Origin: Alphaproteobacteria bacterium
GTDB lineage: Bacteria; Pseudomonadota; Alphaproteobacteria; GCA-2731375
Direction of reading: 5' to 3'
DNA length: 34,438 nt
Assembly: GCA_030746295.1 (NCBI GenBank)
Contig: JASLMY010000022.1
Location: 1-34,438 of the forward strand
How positions within the stretch are numbered: the stretch's first letter is position 1; each line of letters opens with the position of its first letter. Below, in pieces: positions 8,791-17,051 of the stretch. The notes under the pieces are model-generated. The model had not been told where the DNA came from. It ran no database searches and saw only the letters and a program-made list of their open reading frames with translations. Both the position numbers and the translations under genes were made by a program.

Positions 8791-10165
8791 ACTTCTCTCG
8801 ATACTTGCGCACTGTGGCGAGCGCTACGAGGTTGAGGCCCAAGGTCACCACGAAGAGGACGAGGCCGAGGGCGAAGGCGGCCAGCGTCTTGGCGCTGTCG
8901 AACTCCTGATCGCCCACCAGCAGGGTGACGATCTGCACCGTCACCGTAGTTACCGCCTGGAAGGGATTGGCGGTCAGGTTGGCGGCGAGCCCAGCGGCCA
9001 TGACCACGATCATGGTCTCGCCGATGGCCCGGCTGACCGCCAGCAGGACGCTGGCGACGATCCCCGGCAAGGCCGCCGGCAGGATGACTTTTCGAATCGT
9101 CTCCGAACGCGTCGCGCCGAGGGCGTAGGAGCCCTCGCGCAGACTCCCGGGCACCGCGGTGATGACGTCGTCGGAAAGCGAAGAGACGAAGGGCACGATC
9201 ATGATCCCCATGACCACCCCGGCGGCCAGTGCGCTCTCGCTGGCGACGGAAAGGCCGATCTCGCCGCCGGCATCGCGGATCAGGGGCGCCACCGTCAGGG
9301 CCGCGAAAAAACCGTAAACCACGGTCGGTATCCCGGCCAGGATCTCCAGCACCGGCTTGGCCACGTCTCGCACGGGCTTCGTCGCGTATTCGGCGAGGTA
9401 GATCGCCGAGAAGAGCCCAATCGGCACCGCCACGGCCATGGCGATGGCGCTGATCAGCGCCGTGCCGGCGAAGATCGGCACCGCGCCGAAGCTCCCCGAC
9501 GCACCCACCTGGTCGGCCCGGAGGGCCGTCTGCGGGCTCCACTCCAGGCCGAACAGGAACTCCCAGAACGGCACTTTCTCGAAGAACCTGAGCGCCTCGA
9601 ACAGGAGCGAGAGGATGATGCCGACGGTGGTGAAGATAGCCAGCGTCGAGCTGACGATGAGGATAACGCGTATGCCGGCCTCGACCGCCGGCCGAGCCGG
9701 GAACCCGGGCGCGACTCGGCGCCAGCCGAACCAGAGACCGAGGCCGGCGGCGGCGAGGCTCGTGACGGCGAGCACGGCGACGCTCGCCTGCGTCAGGCTC
9801 AGATAGCGCCCTGCCGCCGCCTTGATGGTGGCGTCGACGGTACCGGCGACGGCGTCGCCCAGCGCCAGATTGCGAATGTCGTTGTAGACCAGGCCCAGAC
9901 GCTCGGCAGGCAGGTCTCCAAGCGCTGCCGGCAGGCTATAGAGCACCAGCCAGCGCACTGCCGTCGGTTCGACCGCAAACCAAGCTCCGGCCAGCAACGA
10001 CGCCGGCAGGCCACACCAGAGCATGACATAGCCGCCGTAGTAGCTCGGCAGCGAATGTAGGTCCCGGGTCCGACCGCCGGCGAGCGCCAGGGCCCGGCCG
10101 CGTCCCATCCGATAGCCGATCAGGCTCAACGCCAAGATCGTTGCCAAGATGACGAGATGGGACAT
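8783..10165 (-). CDS. pstC: phosphate ABC transporter permease PstC (long form)
   Basis: The 460-residue protein carries several hydrophobic N-terminal segments (residues 1-150, PstC N-terminal domain) before the standard permease core, which includes FLFGLEWSPQ, PIGLFSAIYLAEYA, LAGIPTVVYGFFA and the EAA loop PGSLREGSYALGATRSETI. The enterobacterial protein is near 320 residues, so this is the extended form seen in Alphaproteobacteria. It starts 26 bp after pstS and overlaps pstA. The ribosome site before the ATG at 10165 is weak. It pairs with PstA to form the phosphate channel. Confidence 0.95.
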   Translation of the reverse strand: MSHLVILATILALSLIGYRMGRGRALALAGGRTRDLHSLPSYYGGYVMLWCGLPASLLAGAWFAVEPTAVRWLVLYSLPAALGDLPAERLGLVYNDIRNLALGDAVAGTVDATIKAAAGRYLSLTQASVAVLAVTSLAAAGLGLWFGWRRVAPGFPARPAVEAGIRVILIVSSTLAIFTTVGIILSLLFEALRFFEKVPFWEFLFGLEWSPQTALRADQVGASGSFGAVPIFAGTALISAIAMAVAVPIGLFSAIYLAEYATKPVRDVAKPVLEILAGIPTVVYGFFAALTVAPLIRDAGGEIGLSVASESALAAGVVMGIMIVPFVSSLSDDVITAVPGSLREGSYALGATRSETIRKVILPAALPGIVASVLLAVSRAIGETMIVVMAAGLAANLTANPFQAVTTVTVQIVTLLVGDQEFDSAKTLAAFALGLVLFVVTLGLNLVALATVRKYREKYD

Positions 10166-10191
10166 CGGCCGGGCTCAGGTGTCGCGTCAGC

Positions 10192-11220
10192 TCACATCGA
10201 CAAGTTGGCCAGCGCCTGGGCCTGGCCCTGGACCTCGTCCCGCTCCGCATCGGGCAGCGGGATCAGGCCCTTGTCCGCCAGGTAGCCCTCAGGCCCCCAA
10301 GCCTTGTCGTTGGTGAACTCGGCCACATACTCACGGACCCCCGGAATGGTGCCGACATGCGCCTTCTTGACGTAAAAGTAGAGCGAGCGCGAGACCGGGT
10401 ACTGGCCCTGGGCGATGGCCTCGAATTCGGGCGCCACGCCGTCGACCCGGCTGCCCTGCAGCTTGTCGGCGTTCTGGTCCAGGAAGCTGAAGCCGAAGAT
10501 CCCGAAGGCGGCCGGGTTGGCCTCCAGCTTCTGCACGATCAGGTTGTCGTTCTCGCCCGCCTCGATGAAGGCGCCGTCCTCGCGAAGGGCGTGCGCCGCC
10601 GCCTTGAACTGCTTCTTGTCCGCCTTGCGCATGGCCTTCAGCATCGGAAACGTCTTGGCCCCGCCTTCCATCGCCAGCTCGACGAAGGCGTCGCGCGTGC
10701 CCGAGGTCGGCGGCGGGCCCAGGACCTCGATCCGAGCCGCCGGCAAGGAGGCGTCGATATCGCTCCACTTCTCGTAGGGGTTGGCCACCAGCTTGCCGTC
10801 GACCGGCACGTTCTTGGCCAGTGCCTGGAAGACCTGCTTCAGGCTGAGCGAGATTTGCCCCGCCTTGCGCGAGTTCGCCAGCACGATACCGTCATAGCCG
10901 ATCTTGACCTCGACGATGTCGGCGACGCCGTTCTTGGCGCAACGCTCGACCTCGGACTTCTTGATCCGCCGCGAGGCGTTGGTGATGTCGGGGTGGCCGA
11001 CGCCGACGCCGGCGCAGAAGAGCTTCAGGCCACCGCCGGAGCCGGTGCTCTCCACCACCGGGGTCTTGAACGTGCTGGTCTTGCCGAACTGCTCCGCCAC
11101 CGCGGTGGCGAAGGGAAAGACGGTGCTCGAGCCGACGATCCGGATCTGATCGCGCGCCTGGGCCGCACCGGTGAGGCTGAGCGTCGCAAGGGCCGCGACC
11201 GTCACTGTTGTCCTGAGCAT
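10192..11220 (-). CDS. pstS: periplasmic phosphate-binding protein PstS
   Basis: The 342-residue precursor starts with a clear signal peptide (two basic-polar residues, then a hydrophobic run ending in AAQA near residue 22). The mature part has the PstS phosphate-binding blocks: VGSSTVFPFA near the N-terminus, ESTGSGGGLKLFC, and the later TSGTRDAFVELA. AGAGGAGAA-like sequence (AGGAG, 11 bases upstream) supports the ATG at 11220. Tandem Pho boxes at 11293-11332 place it at the head of a PhoB-activated pstSCAB-phoU-phoB transcript. It delivers phosphate to PstCA in the inner membrane. Confidence 0.96.
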   Translation of the reverse strand: MLRTTVTVAALATLSLTGAAQARDQIRIVGSSTVFPFATAVAEQFGKTSTFKTPVVESTGSGGGLKLFCAGVGVGHPDITNASRRIKKSEVERCAKNGVADIVEVKIGYDGIVLANSRKAGQISLSLKQVFQALAKNVPVDGKLVANPYEKWSDIDASLPAARIEVLGPPPTSGTRDAFVELAMEGGAKTFPMLKAMRKADKKQFKAAAHALREDGAFIEAGENDNLIVQKLEANPAAFGIFGFSFLDQNADKLQGSRVDGVAPEFEAIAQGQYPVSRSLYFYVKKAHVGTIPGVREYVAEFTNDKAWGPEGYLADKGLIPLPDAERDEVQGQAQALANLSM

Positions 11221-11276
11221 GAAATGCGTTCTCCTCTGCTCCGATAACCTCGGCGGACCATTCCGCCTGGGCCCGG

Positions 11277-11332
11277 AAGCTAGGCGTCACGCATTGCGCT
11301 TCTATGACGGTTAGTTTGCAGTTTTATGACAG
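11277..11332 (-). promoter_or_regulatory. tandem Pho boxes and putative -10 of the pst promoter
   Basis: Read on the minus strand from 11332, four 7-mers follow at an exact 11-bp period: CTGTCAT, CTGCAAA, CCGTCAT and GCGCAAT, separated by AAAA, CTAA and AGAA. The first box is a near-perfect PhoB half site. A possible -10 (TAGCTT, 11282-11277) lies 10 bases beyond the last 7-mer, the usual spacing for PhoB-activated promoters in which the boxes replace the -35. The first repeat spans the phoR stop codon. The -10 assignment is inference. Confidence 0.8.
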
Positions 11333-12412
11333 TCGCTCTTGTGACAGGCGCTGGGACAGCACGGCCCGTTCCTCGAGCGGCAGGAAGACGGTGAAGGTGT
11401 TGCCGCGTTCGGCGTCGCTTTCGATGATCAGCCGGCCGCGATGGTGATTGACGATGTGCTTGACGATGGCGAGGCCGAGGCCGGTGCCGCCCATGCCGCG
11501 CGAGCGCCCCTTGTCGATGCGGTAGAAACGCTCGGTGAGCCGCGGCAGCTGCTCAGGGGGAATCGGTTCACCCCGGTTGTTGACCGCGACCGCGATACCG
11601 GCGCCGCCGACGTCGGGAATTCGCTCGGCCAGTTGCGCCCGCACGCGAACCGTGGTTTCGGGCCGCCCGTACTTGACCGCATTGTCGATCAGGTTGTCGA
11701 AGACCTCGGTCAGCTCGTCCCTCTCGCCCGGGACCTGTTGCGGCTCGGGCGCCAGCTCGAGGTCGATCGTCATCTTCTTTGCCGCCGCCTTGAGGGCGAC
11801 GGTCTTCGAGACCTCGCGCAACACCACCGCCAGGTCGACGCTGCCGGTCGGCGGGATGTGCTCGCGCGCTTCCAACCGCGAAAGCGACAACAGGTCGTCG
11901 ACCAGCCGGCTCATCCGCTTGGCCTCGCCGTCCATGATGTCGAGAAAGCGCGCCCGCGCCTCGGCATCGTCTTGGGCCGGGCCCCTCAAGGTCTCGATGA
12001 AACCGACCAGCGAGGCCAGCGGTGAGCGGAGCTCGTGGCTGACGTTGGCGACGAAGTCGGCCCGCATCCGCTCGGCCTCGCGTGCCGGCGTCACATCGCG
12101 TAGGAGACAGAGTGCCCGCGCACTCTGGTTGTCCCGGGCAGGCAGGGCTGTGACATGCAGCTCGAAAACCTGATGCACCGGCACCGCCAGGGTGATCGTT
12201 CGGCTGGCTCGGGCGGCACCGCCCAGGACTTCGTCGGCGGCGGCCAGCGCGTCGGGATGACGCAGGGCCAGCGCCAGATCGCGCCCCACGGAGTGCTCGC
12301 CCAGCAGCTCGCGGGCCGGGGCATTCTGGGCCAACACCCGACGCTCGCCGTCGATCAGGAGGGCGAGGTCGATCAGCGCGTCGAGCAACAGGTCGATTCC
12401 ATCGTCATCCAT
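11324..12412 (-). CDS. phoR: phosphate regulon sensor histidine kinase PhoR, apparently soluble
   Basis: The ATG at 12412 (362 residues) has AAGGGGTGG just upstream; an ATG at 12457 would add 15 residues but lacks a ribosome site. A PAS-like domain fills about residues 5-110. The dimerisation/phosphorylation helix has VSHELRSPLASLVGF with His126, followed by the N box (DNLIDNAVKYG), F box (RFYRID) and G box (GGTGLGLAIVKHIV). It should phosphorylate PhoB. No membrane-spanning segment is visible before the PAS domain, whereas the classical PhoR is membrane anchored. It is the upstream gene of the pst cluster, and its 3' end carries the first PhoB repeat of the pstS promoter. Confidence 0.93.
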   Translation of the reverse strand: MDDDGIDLLLDALIDLALLIDGERRVLAQNAPARELLGEHSVGRDLALALRHPDALAAADEVLGGAARASRTITLAVPVHQVFELHVTALPARDNQSARALCLLRDVTPAREAERMRADFVANVSHELRSPLASLVGFIETLRGPAQDDAEARARFLDIMDGEAKRMSRLVDDLLSLSRLEAREHIPPTGSVDLAVVLREVSKTVALKAAAKKMTIDLELAPEPQQVPGERDELTEVFDNLIDNAVKYGRPETTVRVRAQLAERIPDVGGAGIAVAVNNRGEPIPPEQLPRLTERFYRIDKGRSRGMGGTGLGLAIVKHIVNHHRGRLIIESDAERGNTFTVFLPLEERAVLSQRLSQERLS

Positions 12413-12615
12413 CTGCGCCACCCCTTGCAGGCCGTCGGCCTTGTGCGCGTGAAACATAGGGCCTAACGGCAGGTCTCACCACCGCGCCGCCCATTCGGCA
12501 GCGGGTAACCGCGTCTCGCCAGCTTTCCCTGTTGCCCTGCCGCCGGCGTCCGGTTAGTGAGGGGCTGCCGGATCGATCGACGGCGCCACGGTGCGGATCT
12601 AGGAAGGTGAGCCGG

Positions 12616-14244
12616 ATGACCAGAAGCAGATCGAAGTTCGCCGCTCTGAAAGCGATGCTGACATCGCCCGATCTGGAGTTCCTGATGGAGGCCCATGACG
12701 GCCTCTCGGCGAAGATCGTCGAGGAGGCCGGCTTCAAGGGCGTCTGGGCCTCGGGCCTATCGATGTCCGCCGCCCTGGGCGTGCGCGACAACAACGAGGC
12801 CTCGTGGACCCAGGTCCTGGAAGTTCTGGAGTTCATGTCGGATGCCACCTCGATCCCGATCCTGGTCGACGGCGACACCGGCTGGGGCAACTTCAACAAC
12901 ATGCGCCGCGCCGTGGCCAAGCTTTGCCAACGTGGCGTCGCCGGGATCTGCATCGAGGACAAGCTCTTTCCGAAGACCAACTCGTTCATCGGCGAGGGCC
13001 AGCCGCTGGCCGACATCGACGAGTTCTGCGGCAAGATCAAGGCCGGCAAGGACAGCCAGACCGACCCGGACTTCTGCATCGTCGCCCGCATCGAGGCGTT
13101 GATCTCGGGCTGGGGCTTGGACGAGGCGATCCGCCGGGCCGAGGCCTACCAGCAGGCCGGCGCCGACGCGGTCCTGATCCATTCCAAGCGGTCCGACGCC
13201 GACGAGGTCCTGGAGTTCGCCCGCGATTGGGACGGGCGCTGCCCGGTAGTGATCGTGCCGACCAAGTACTACGCCACTCCGACAGAGGCCTTTCGCGATG
13301 CCGGCATCTCGCTGGCGATCTGGGCCAACCACAACCTCAGGGCCTCGATCGCCGCGATGCGGGACGTCTCGCACCGGATCTACCGGGACCAGAACCTGGC
13401 CGGCATCGAGGGCGAGGTCGTTAGCGTCGCCGAGGTCTTCGCGCTCGCCGGCAACGACGAGCTGGCCGAGGCCGAAGAGCGCTACTTGCCGCTGCCAGCG
13501 GAAGCACCGCGCGCCATCGTCATCGGCGCCTCGCGGGGTGCTGCGCTGGGCGCCCTGACCGAGGACCGGCCCAAATGCATGATCGAGGTTCGCGGCCAAC
13601 CGCTGCTGCGGCGGCTGACGGGCACGCTGAAGGAGGCCGGCGTGCGCGAGATCACGGTAGTCCGCGGCTACCGCAAGGAGATGATCAACCTGCCGTCGAT
13701 CCAGACCGTCGACAACGATGCCTACGAGACCACCGGCGAGGCGGCGAGCCTGGCCTGCGCCGCGGGCCACTTAGAGGGCGAGTGCATCCTCGCCTATGGC
13801 GACATCCTCTTTCGCGAACACTACCTCGACCAACTGCTGCAGGCCGACGGCGACCTGGTGGTCGTGGTCGACGCCCTCTGGCAGAACCGGCAGTCCGACG
13901 GCGACGGCTGGGTGCGCGACTTCGTCAGCTGCTCGCGATCGTTCTCGGGCGACTATTTGGACGACAACCCGGTCTTCCTGCGCCGCATGGCCAACGATTT
14001 GGAGACGGACGCCGTCGACGGCGAGTGGATCGGTCTGGCCCGGCTCTCCGCGGCCGGGGCCGAGATGGTCAGGGACGAGATCGGGGCGATGCGGGCCGAC
14101 GACAGCTTGGCAGAGGCGAGCCTGCTCGACCTCTTCAGCCGCTTGAGCGACAAGGGCCACGAGGTCCGCGTCCTCTACGTGCCCGGCCAATGGCTCGATA
14201 TCGACGATGCCGCCGACCTGTCGGCGGCCGGCAGGTTCCTATGA
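12616..14244 (+). CDS. aepX: PEP mutase fused to a CTP:phosphonate (2-AEP) cytidylyltransferase-like domain
   Basis: I start at ATG 12616 (542 residues) because AGGAAGGTGAG lies just upstream; the frame is open further but the extra residues are not conserved. Residues 1-280 are phosphoenolpyruvate mutase: Asp58, Asp85 and Asp87 ([10 protein letters not shown]), EDK at 114-116, Lys120 and Asn122 ([10 protein letters not shown]), and Arg159 fall at the numbers known for the mussel enzyme. This domain makes phosphonopyruvate from PEP. Residues 300-542 are a nucleotidyltransferase like PntC/LicC, with RPKCM (Lys320), YGDILF (Asp396) and a C-terminal [13 protein letters not shown]. Its triphosphate loop reads GASRGAAL, where AAGxGSRL is usual, so the conserved Arg is Ala. 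It overlaps the transaminase gene by ATGA. The product may be CMP-activated aminoethylphosphonate for surface glycans or lipids. Confidence 0.9.
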   Translation: MTRSRSKFAALKAMLTSPDLEFLMEAHDGLSAKIVEEAGFKGVWASGLSMSAALGVRDNNEASWTQVLEVLEFMSDATSIPILVDGDTGWGNFNNMRRAVAKLCQRGVAGICIEDKLFPKTNSFIGEGQPLADIDEFCGKIKAGKDSQTDPDFCIVARIEALISGWGLDEAIRRAEAYQQAGADAVLIHSKRSDADEVLEFARDWDGRCPVVIVPTKYYATPTEAFRDAGISLAIWANHNLRASIAAMRDVSHRIYRDQNLAGIEGEVVSVAEVFALAGNDELAEAEERYLPLPAEAPRAIVIGASRGAALGALTEDRPKCMIEVRGQPLLRRLTGTLKEAGVREITVVRGYRKEMINLPSIQTVDNDAYETTGEAASLACAAGHLEGECILAYGDILFREHYLDQLLQADGDLVVVVDALWQNRQSDGDGWVRDFVSCSRSFSGDYLDDNPVFLRRMANDLETDAVDGEWIGLARLSAAGAEMVRDEIGAMRADDSLAEASLLDLFSRLSDKGHEVRVLYVPGQWLDIDDAADLSAAGRFL

Positions 14245-15383
14245 AGCCCGAAGGCGGCGAGCCCTACCTCCTGACGCCCGGGCCGCTGACCACGTCGGCG
14301 ACGACCAAGCGGGCGATGCTGCGGGACTGGGGCTCGCGCGACCAGGCCTTCATCGCCCTCAACGCCCGCATCCGCGAGCGCCTTTTGGAGATCGCCGGGG
14401 TGCCGGAAAGCCACGTCGCGGTGCCGGTGCAGGGCAGCGGCACCTTCGCCGTCGAGGCGACGCTCGGCACGCTGATCCGGCCCGGTGCCAAGACCCTGGT
14501 GCTGGTGAACGGCGCCTACGGCAAGCGCATCGTGACCATGTTGGAGCGCATGGGCCGCGCGACGACGACGCTGGAATGGCCCGAGGATCGACCCGCGGAC
14601 CCGGCCGCGCTTGACGCCGCCTTGGAGGCCGATCCGGCAATCGCCCATGTCGTCGTCGTCCACTGCGAGACCACCTCGGGCGTCCTCAACCCCATTCCAG
14701 AAGTGGCCGAGGTCGCAAGCCGCCACGGCCGGCCGCTGATCATCGATTCGATGAGCGCCTTCGGCGCCCTGCCCTTCGACGGGGGCGAGGTCGTCTTCGA
14801 GGCTTTGGTCGCCTCGGCCAACAAATGCTTCGAGGGTGTGCCGGGCTTCGGTTACGCGATCATCGAGAAGGCGGCGCTGGAAGCGGCGGCCGGCAACGCC
14901 CATTCCCTCAGCCTAGACCTCTACGAGCAGTGGCGTGGCCTGGAGGGGAACGGCCAGTGGCGCTTCACGCCGCCGACCCACGTGCTGGCGGCCTTCGATC
15001 AGGCGTTGGCCGAGCACGCCGAGGAAGGCGGGGTCGCCGGCCGCCACGCCCGCTATTCGGAGAACTGCCGAATTCTGATCGACGGCATGCGTCGGCTCGG
15101 TTTCGAGACCCTGCTGGCCGACGCGGTGCAGGCGCCGATCATCGTCACCTTCCTGATGCCGACGGCACCGGCGTTCGATTTTCAGCGCTTCTATGACGGC
15201 TTGGCCGAGCGCGGTTTCGTCATCTACCCCGGCAAGCTTACCGTCGCCGACAGCTTCCGGATCGGCTGCATCGGCCGGCTCGGCGCCGAAGAGATGCACC
15301 AAGCGCTGGCCGCGGTGACGGCGACGCTGAGCGAGATGGGGATCGAGAACCTGAAGGCGCCGGCCCAGGCAAGCGCCGTTTGA
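14241..15383 (+). CDS. phnW: 2-aminoethylphosphonate-pyruvate transaminase (PhnW/AepW-like)
   Basis: The start ATG overlaps the stop of the PEP mutase fusion (ATGA), which gives 380 residues, the normal PhnW size. Marks of this PLP fold-type I enzyme are [11 protein letters not shown] at 9-19, a GSGTFAVEA cofactor-phosphate loop at 65-73, Asp169 ([10 protein letters not shown]) under the pyridine ring and Lys195 in [13 protein letters not shown], the Schiff-base lysine. It interconverts phosphonoacetaldehyde and 2-aminoethylphosphonate. The biosynthetic direction fits its partner gene here; PhnW is also used for breakdown elsewhere. No phosphonopyruvate decarboxylase gene lies nearby, so amination of phosphonopyruvate to phosphonoalanine is an alternative. 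Confidence 0.92.
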   Translation: MKPEGGEPYLLTPGPLTTSATTKRAMLRDWGSRDQAFIALNARIRERLLEIAGVPESHVAVPVQGSGTFAVEATLGTLIRPGAKTLVLVNGAYGKRIVTMLERMGRATTTLEWPEDRPADPAALDAALEADPAIAHVVVVHCETTSGVLNPIPEVAEVASRHGRPLIIDSMSAFGALPFDGGEVVFEALVASANKCFEGVPGFGYAIIEKAALEAAAGNAHSLSLDLYEQWRGLEGNGQWRFTPPTHVLAAFDQALAEHAEEGGVAGRHARYSENCRILIDGMRRLGFETLLADAVQAPIIVTFLMPTAPAFDFQRFYDGLAERGFVIYPGKLTVADSFRIGCIGRLGAEEMHQALAAVTATLSEMGIENLKAPAQASAV

Positions 15384-15426
15384 CGAGCATTGGCCCGAAG
15401 GGCCGGAAGCAGGAGGGGGAAGAACC

Positions 15427-16251
15427 ATGGCGGCGCTCGAGCGGCTGGACCATACGGTGATCAACGTCGGCTTCGAGATGGACCGGGCCGAGGGGCTGTT
15501 CCAGAACCTGGGCTTTACGCTGACGGAACGGGGCTATCACTCGCTCGGCTCGATCAACCACCTGATGATGTTCGGGACCGACTATCTGGAACTGATCGGC
15601 CTGCCGCCGGACACCGAGACCAACCGGCCCGACATCGCCGAGGCGCCTATCGGCATCAACGGCCTCGTCTTCAAGACCGCGGACGTGGACACGACCTACG
15701 CGCATCTGCAGTCGCTCGACATGGCCGGCGACCCGCCGAAGGCCTTTACCCGCCCGGTCGAATTGCCGGAAGGCACGTTCGACGCCAGCTTCCGCACCGT
15801 CGCCGTCAGGCCCGGCGTCTTTCCGGGCGGGCGGGTCTATTTCTGCGAGCACGGCACGCCCGAGCTGGTCTGGCGCCGGGAATGGCAAACCCATGCCAAT
15901 GGTGCGGTGGCCATGCCCGAATTCGTCGTCGCCTCGACCGCGGTCGAGCGCGAGGCCGAGGACTTTGCCCGCCTGCTGCACAGTCAGGTGGACGGCGCCA
16001 GCGTCGCCATCGATGGATCGCGTCTCAGCCTGCTGTCGCCGGACGCCTACGGCGAGCGCTATGGCGACCTCGCCTCGCCGATGGGCGAGCGCGAATCGAT
16101 TTTCGGCGCCATCGTCATTCGGACCGGCAGCCTGGACGCCATCCGGGAGGTGATCGCCGACCTGGCGACACCGGTCCCGGTCATCGACGAGGCCAGCCGC
16201 GTCGTGGTGCGCGAGCCGAGCTTCGACAGCGTCCTCGAATTCATCGCCTGA
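15427..16251 (+). CDS. glyoxalase-like (VOC-fold) protein
   Basis: The 274-residue protein begins with LERLDHTVINV, the first strand of a VOC/glyoxalase module, and continues with a second half (TAVEREAEDFARLL through VVVREPSFDSVLEFIA) that looks like the paired module. The first half resembles the glyoxalase-like domain family Glyoxalase_3, which often has incomplete metal ligands. AGGAGGGGGAAG precedes the ATG. It follows phnW by 43 bp in the same direction, so it may be part of the phosphonate transcript, but no phosphonate function is visible. The substrate is unknown. Confidence 0.8.
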   Translation: MAALERLDHTVINVGFEMDRAEGLFQNLGFTLTERGYHSLGSINHLMMFGTDYLELIGLPPDTETNRPDIAEAPIGINGLVFKTADVDTTYAHLQSLDMAGDPPKAFTRPVELPEGTFDASFRTVAVRPGVFPGGRVYFCEHGTPELVWRREWQTHANGAVAMPEFVVASTAVEREAEDFARLLHSQVDGASVAIDGSRLSLLSPDAYGERYGDLASPMGERESIFGAIVIRTGSLDAIREVIADLATPVPVIDEASRVVVREPSFDSVLEFIA

Positions 16252-16260
16252 GGCAGGGTC

Positions 16261-17013
16261 TCAGGTCAGGTAGTCGCCGCCGTTGACGTGGACGGTCTGT
16301 CCGGTGATACGCCGGGCTGCGTCGGAGGCGAGAAAGACGGCCAGTTCCGCGACATCGCCCGGCAGGCTCAATCCCGGCAAGGGCAACGTCGCGGCACGGT
16401 CGGCGATCTCGTCCTCGCTCATGCCATAGCGCGGCTGAGCCGTGTCGGTCAGGCCCGGCGCGATGGCGTTGACGCGGATGCCGTCCCCCGCCAGCTCCAG
16501 CGCCGTGGCCCGCGTCAGGCCCAGGACCCCCGCTTTACTGGCAACGTAGTGGACGCCACGCGGCGAGCCGCGAAAGGCGGCACCGGAGGATAGGTTCAAA
16601 ATGGCGCCGCCGCGGCCGGCGGCCTTCATGCGCCGGGCCGCCGCCAGGGTGCAGAGGAAGGGGCCTTTCAGGTTAACCGTCAGGACGCCGTCCCAATCCG
16701 CCTCGCTCATCTCCAGGAAGTCGACCCGGGGAAAGACGGCGGCATTGTTGACCAAGATGTCGACGCCGCCGAGATCGTCCGCCGCCGCCATCATGGCCTC
16801 GATATCGTCGGCCCGGGTGACGTCGCCGGCGACCGTGACGCACTGGACACCGGCCGCCCGCACGGTCTCGGCGACGGCCTCGGCGCCTGCCGGATCGTCT
16901 AGATAGTTGACGACGACATCGGCACCCGCGCTCGCCATCGCCGAGGCGATGGCCGCGCCAATCCCCTGTTGTGCGCCGGTGACGACGGCGACGCGACCCT
17001 GAAGCAGTGACAT
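16261..17013 (-). CDS. SDR-family oxidoreductase (FabG-like)
   Basis: The ATG at 17011-17013 (250 residues) has GGGAGG about 8 bases upstream; the upstream extension to 17136 is not conserved. TGAQQGIG is at 12-19, NNAA at 89-92, Ser142/143 in LNLSSGA, and Tyr156 and Lys160 in YVASK, so the catalytic set is complete. The C-terminus ends in GQTVHVNGGDYLT. It is the second gene after the amidohydrolase, 38 bp downstream of its stop, and probably co-transcribed. Its stop lies 9 bp from the stop of the convergent VOC gene. A ketoreductase or sugar-alcohol dehydrogenase role is likely; the substrate is open. Confidence 0.92.
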   Translation of the reverse strand: MSLLQGRVAVVTGAQQGIGAAIASAMASAGADVVVNYLDDPAGAEAVAETVRAAGVQCVTVAGDVTRADDIEAMMAAADDLGGVDILVNNAAVFPRVDFLEMSEADWDGVLTVNLKGPFLCTLAAARRMKAAGRGGAILNLSSGAAFRGSPRGVHYVASKAGVLGLTRATALELAGDGIRVNAIAPGLTDTAQPRYGMSEDEIADRAATLPLPGLSLPGDVAELAVFLASDAARRITGQTVHVNGGDYLT

Positions 17014-17051
17014 GTACCTAACCCTCCCTATCGAAATGTCGAGGCGGCCGC

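Noticed and set aside
11341..11347. Extra CTGTCAC on the minus strand next to the Pho boxes
   Set aside because: It is 15 bases from the first box, out of the 11-bp phase, and encodes Leu-Ser at the end of phoR. It is more likely codon coincidence than a fifth repeat.
12413..12615. Possible Pho box upstream of the phosphonate operon
   Set aside because: I searched both strands for CTGTCAT-type 7-mers at 11-bp spacing. Only scattered fragments (CTGTTGC, CTGCCGG) occur, without a period, so Pho control of aepX is not supported.
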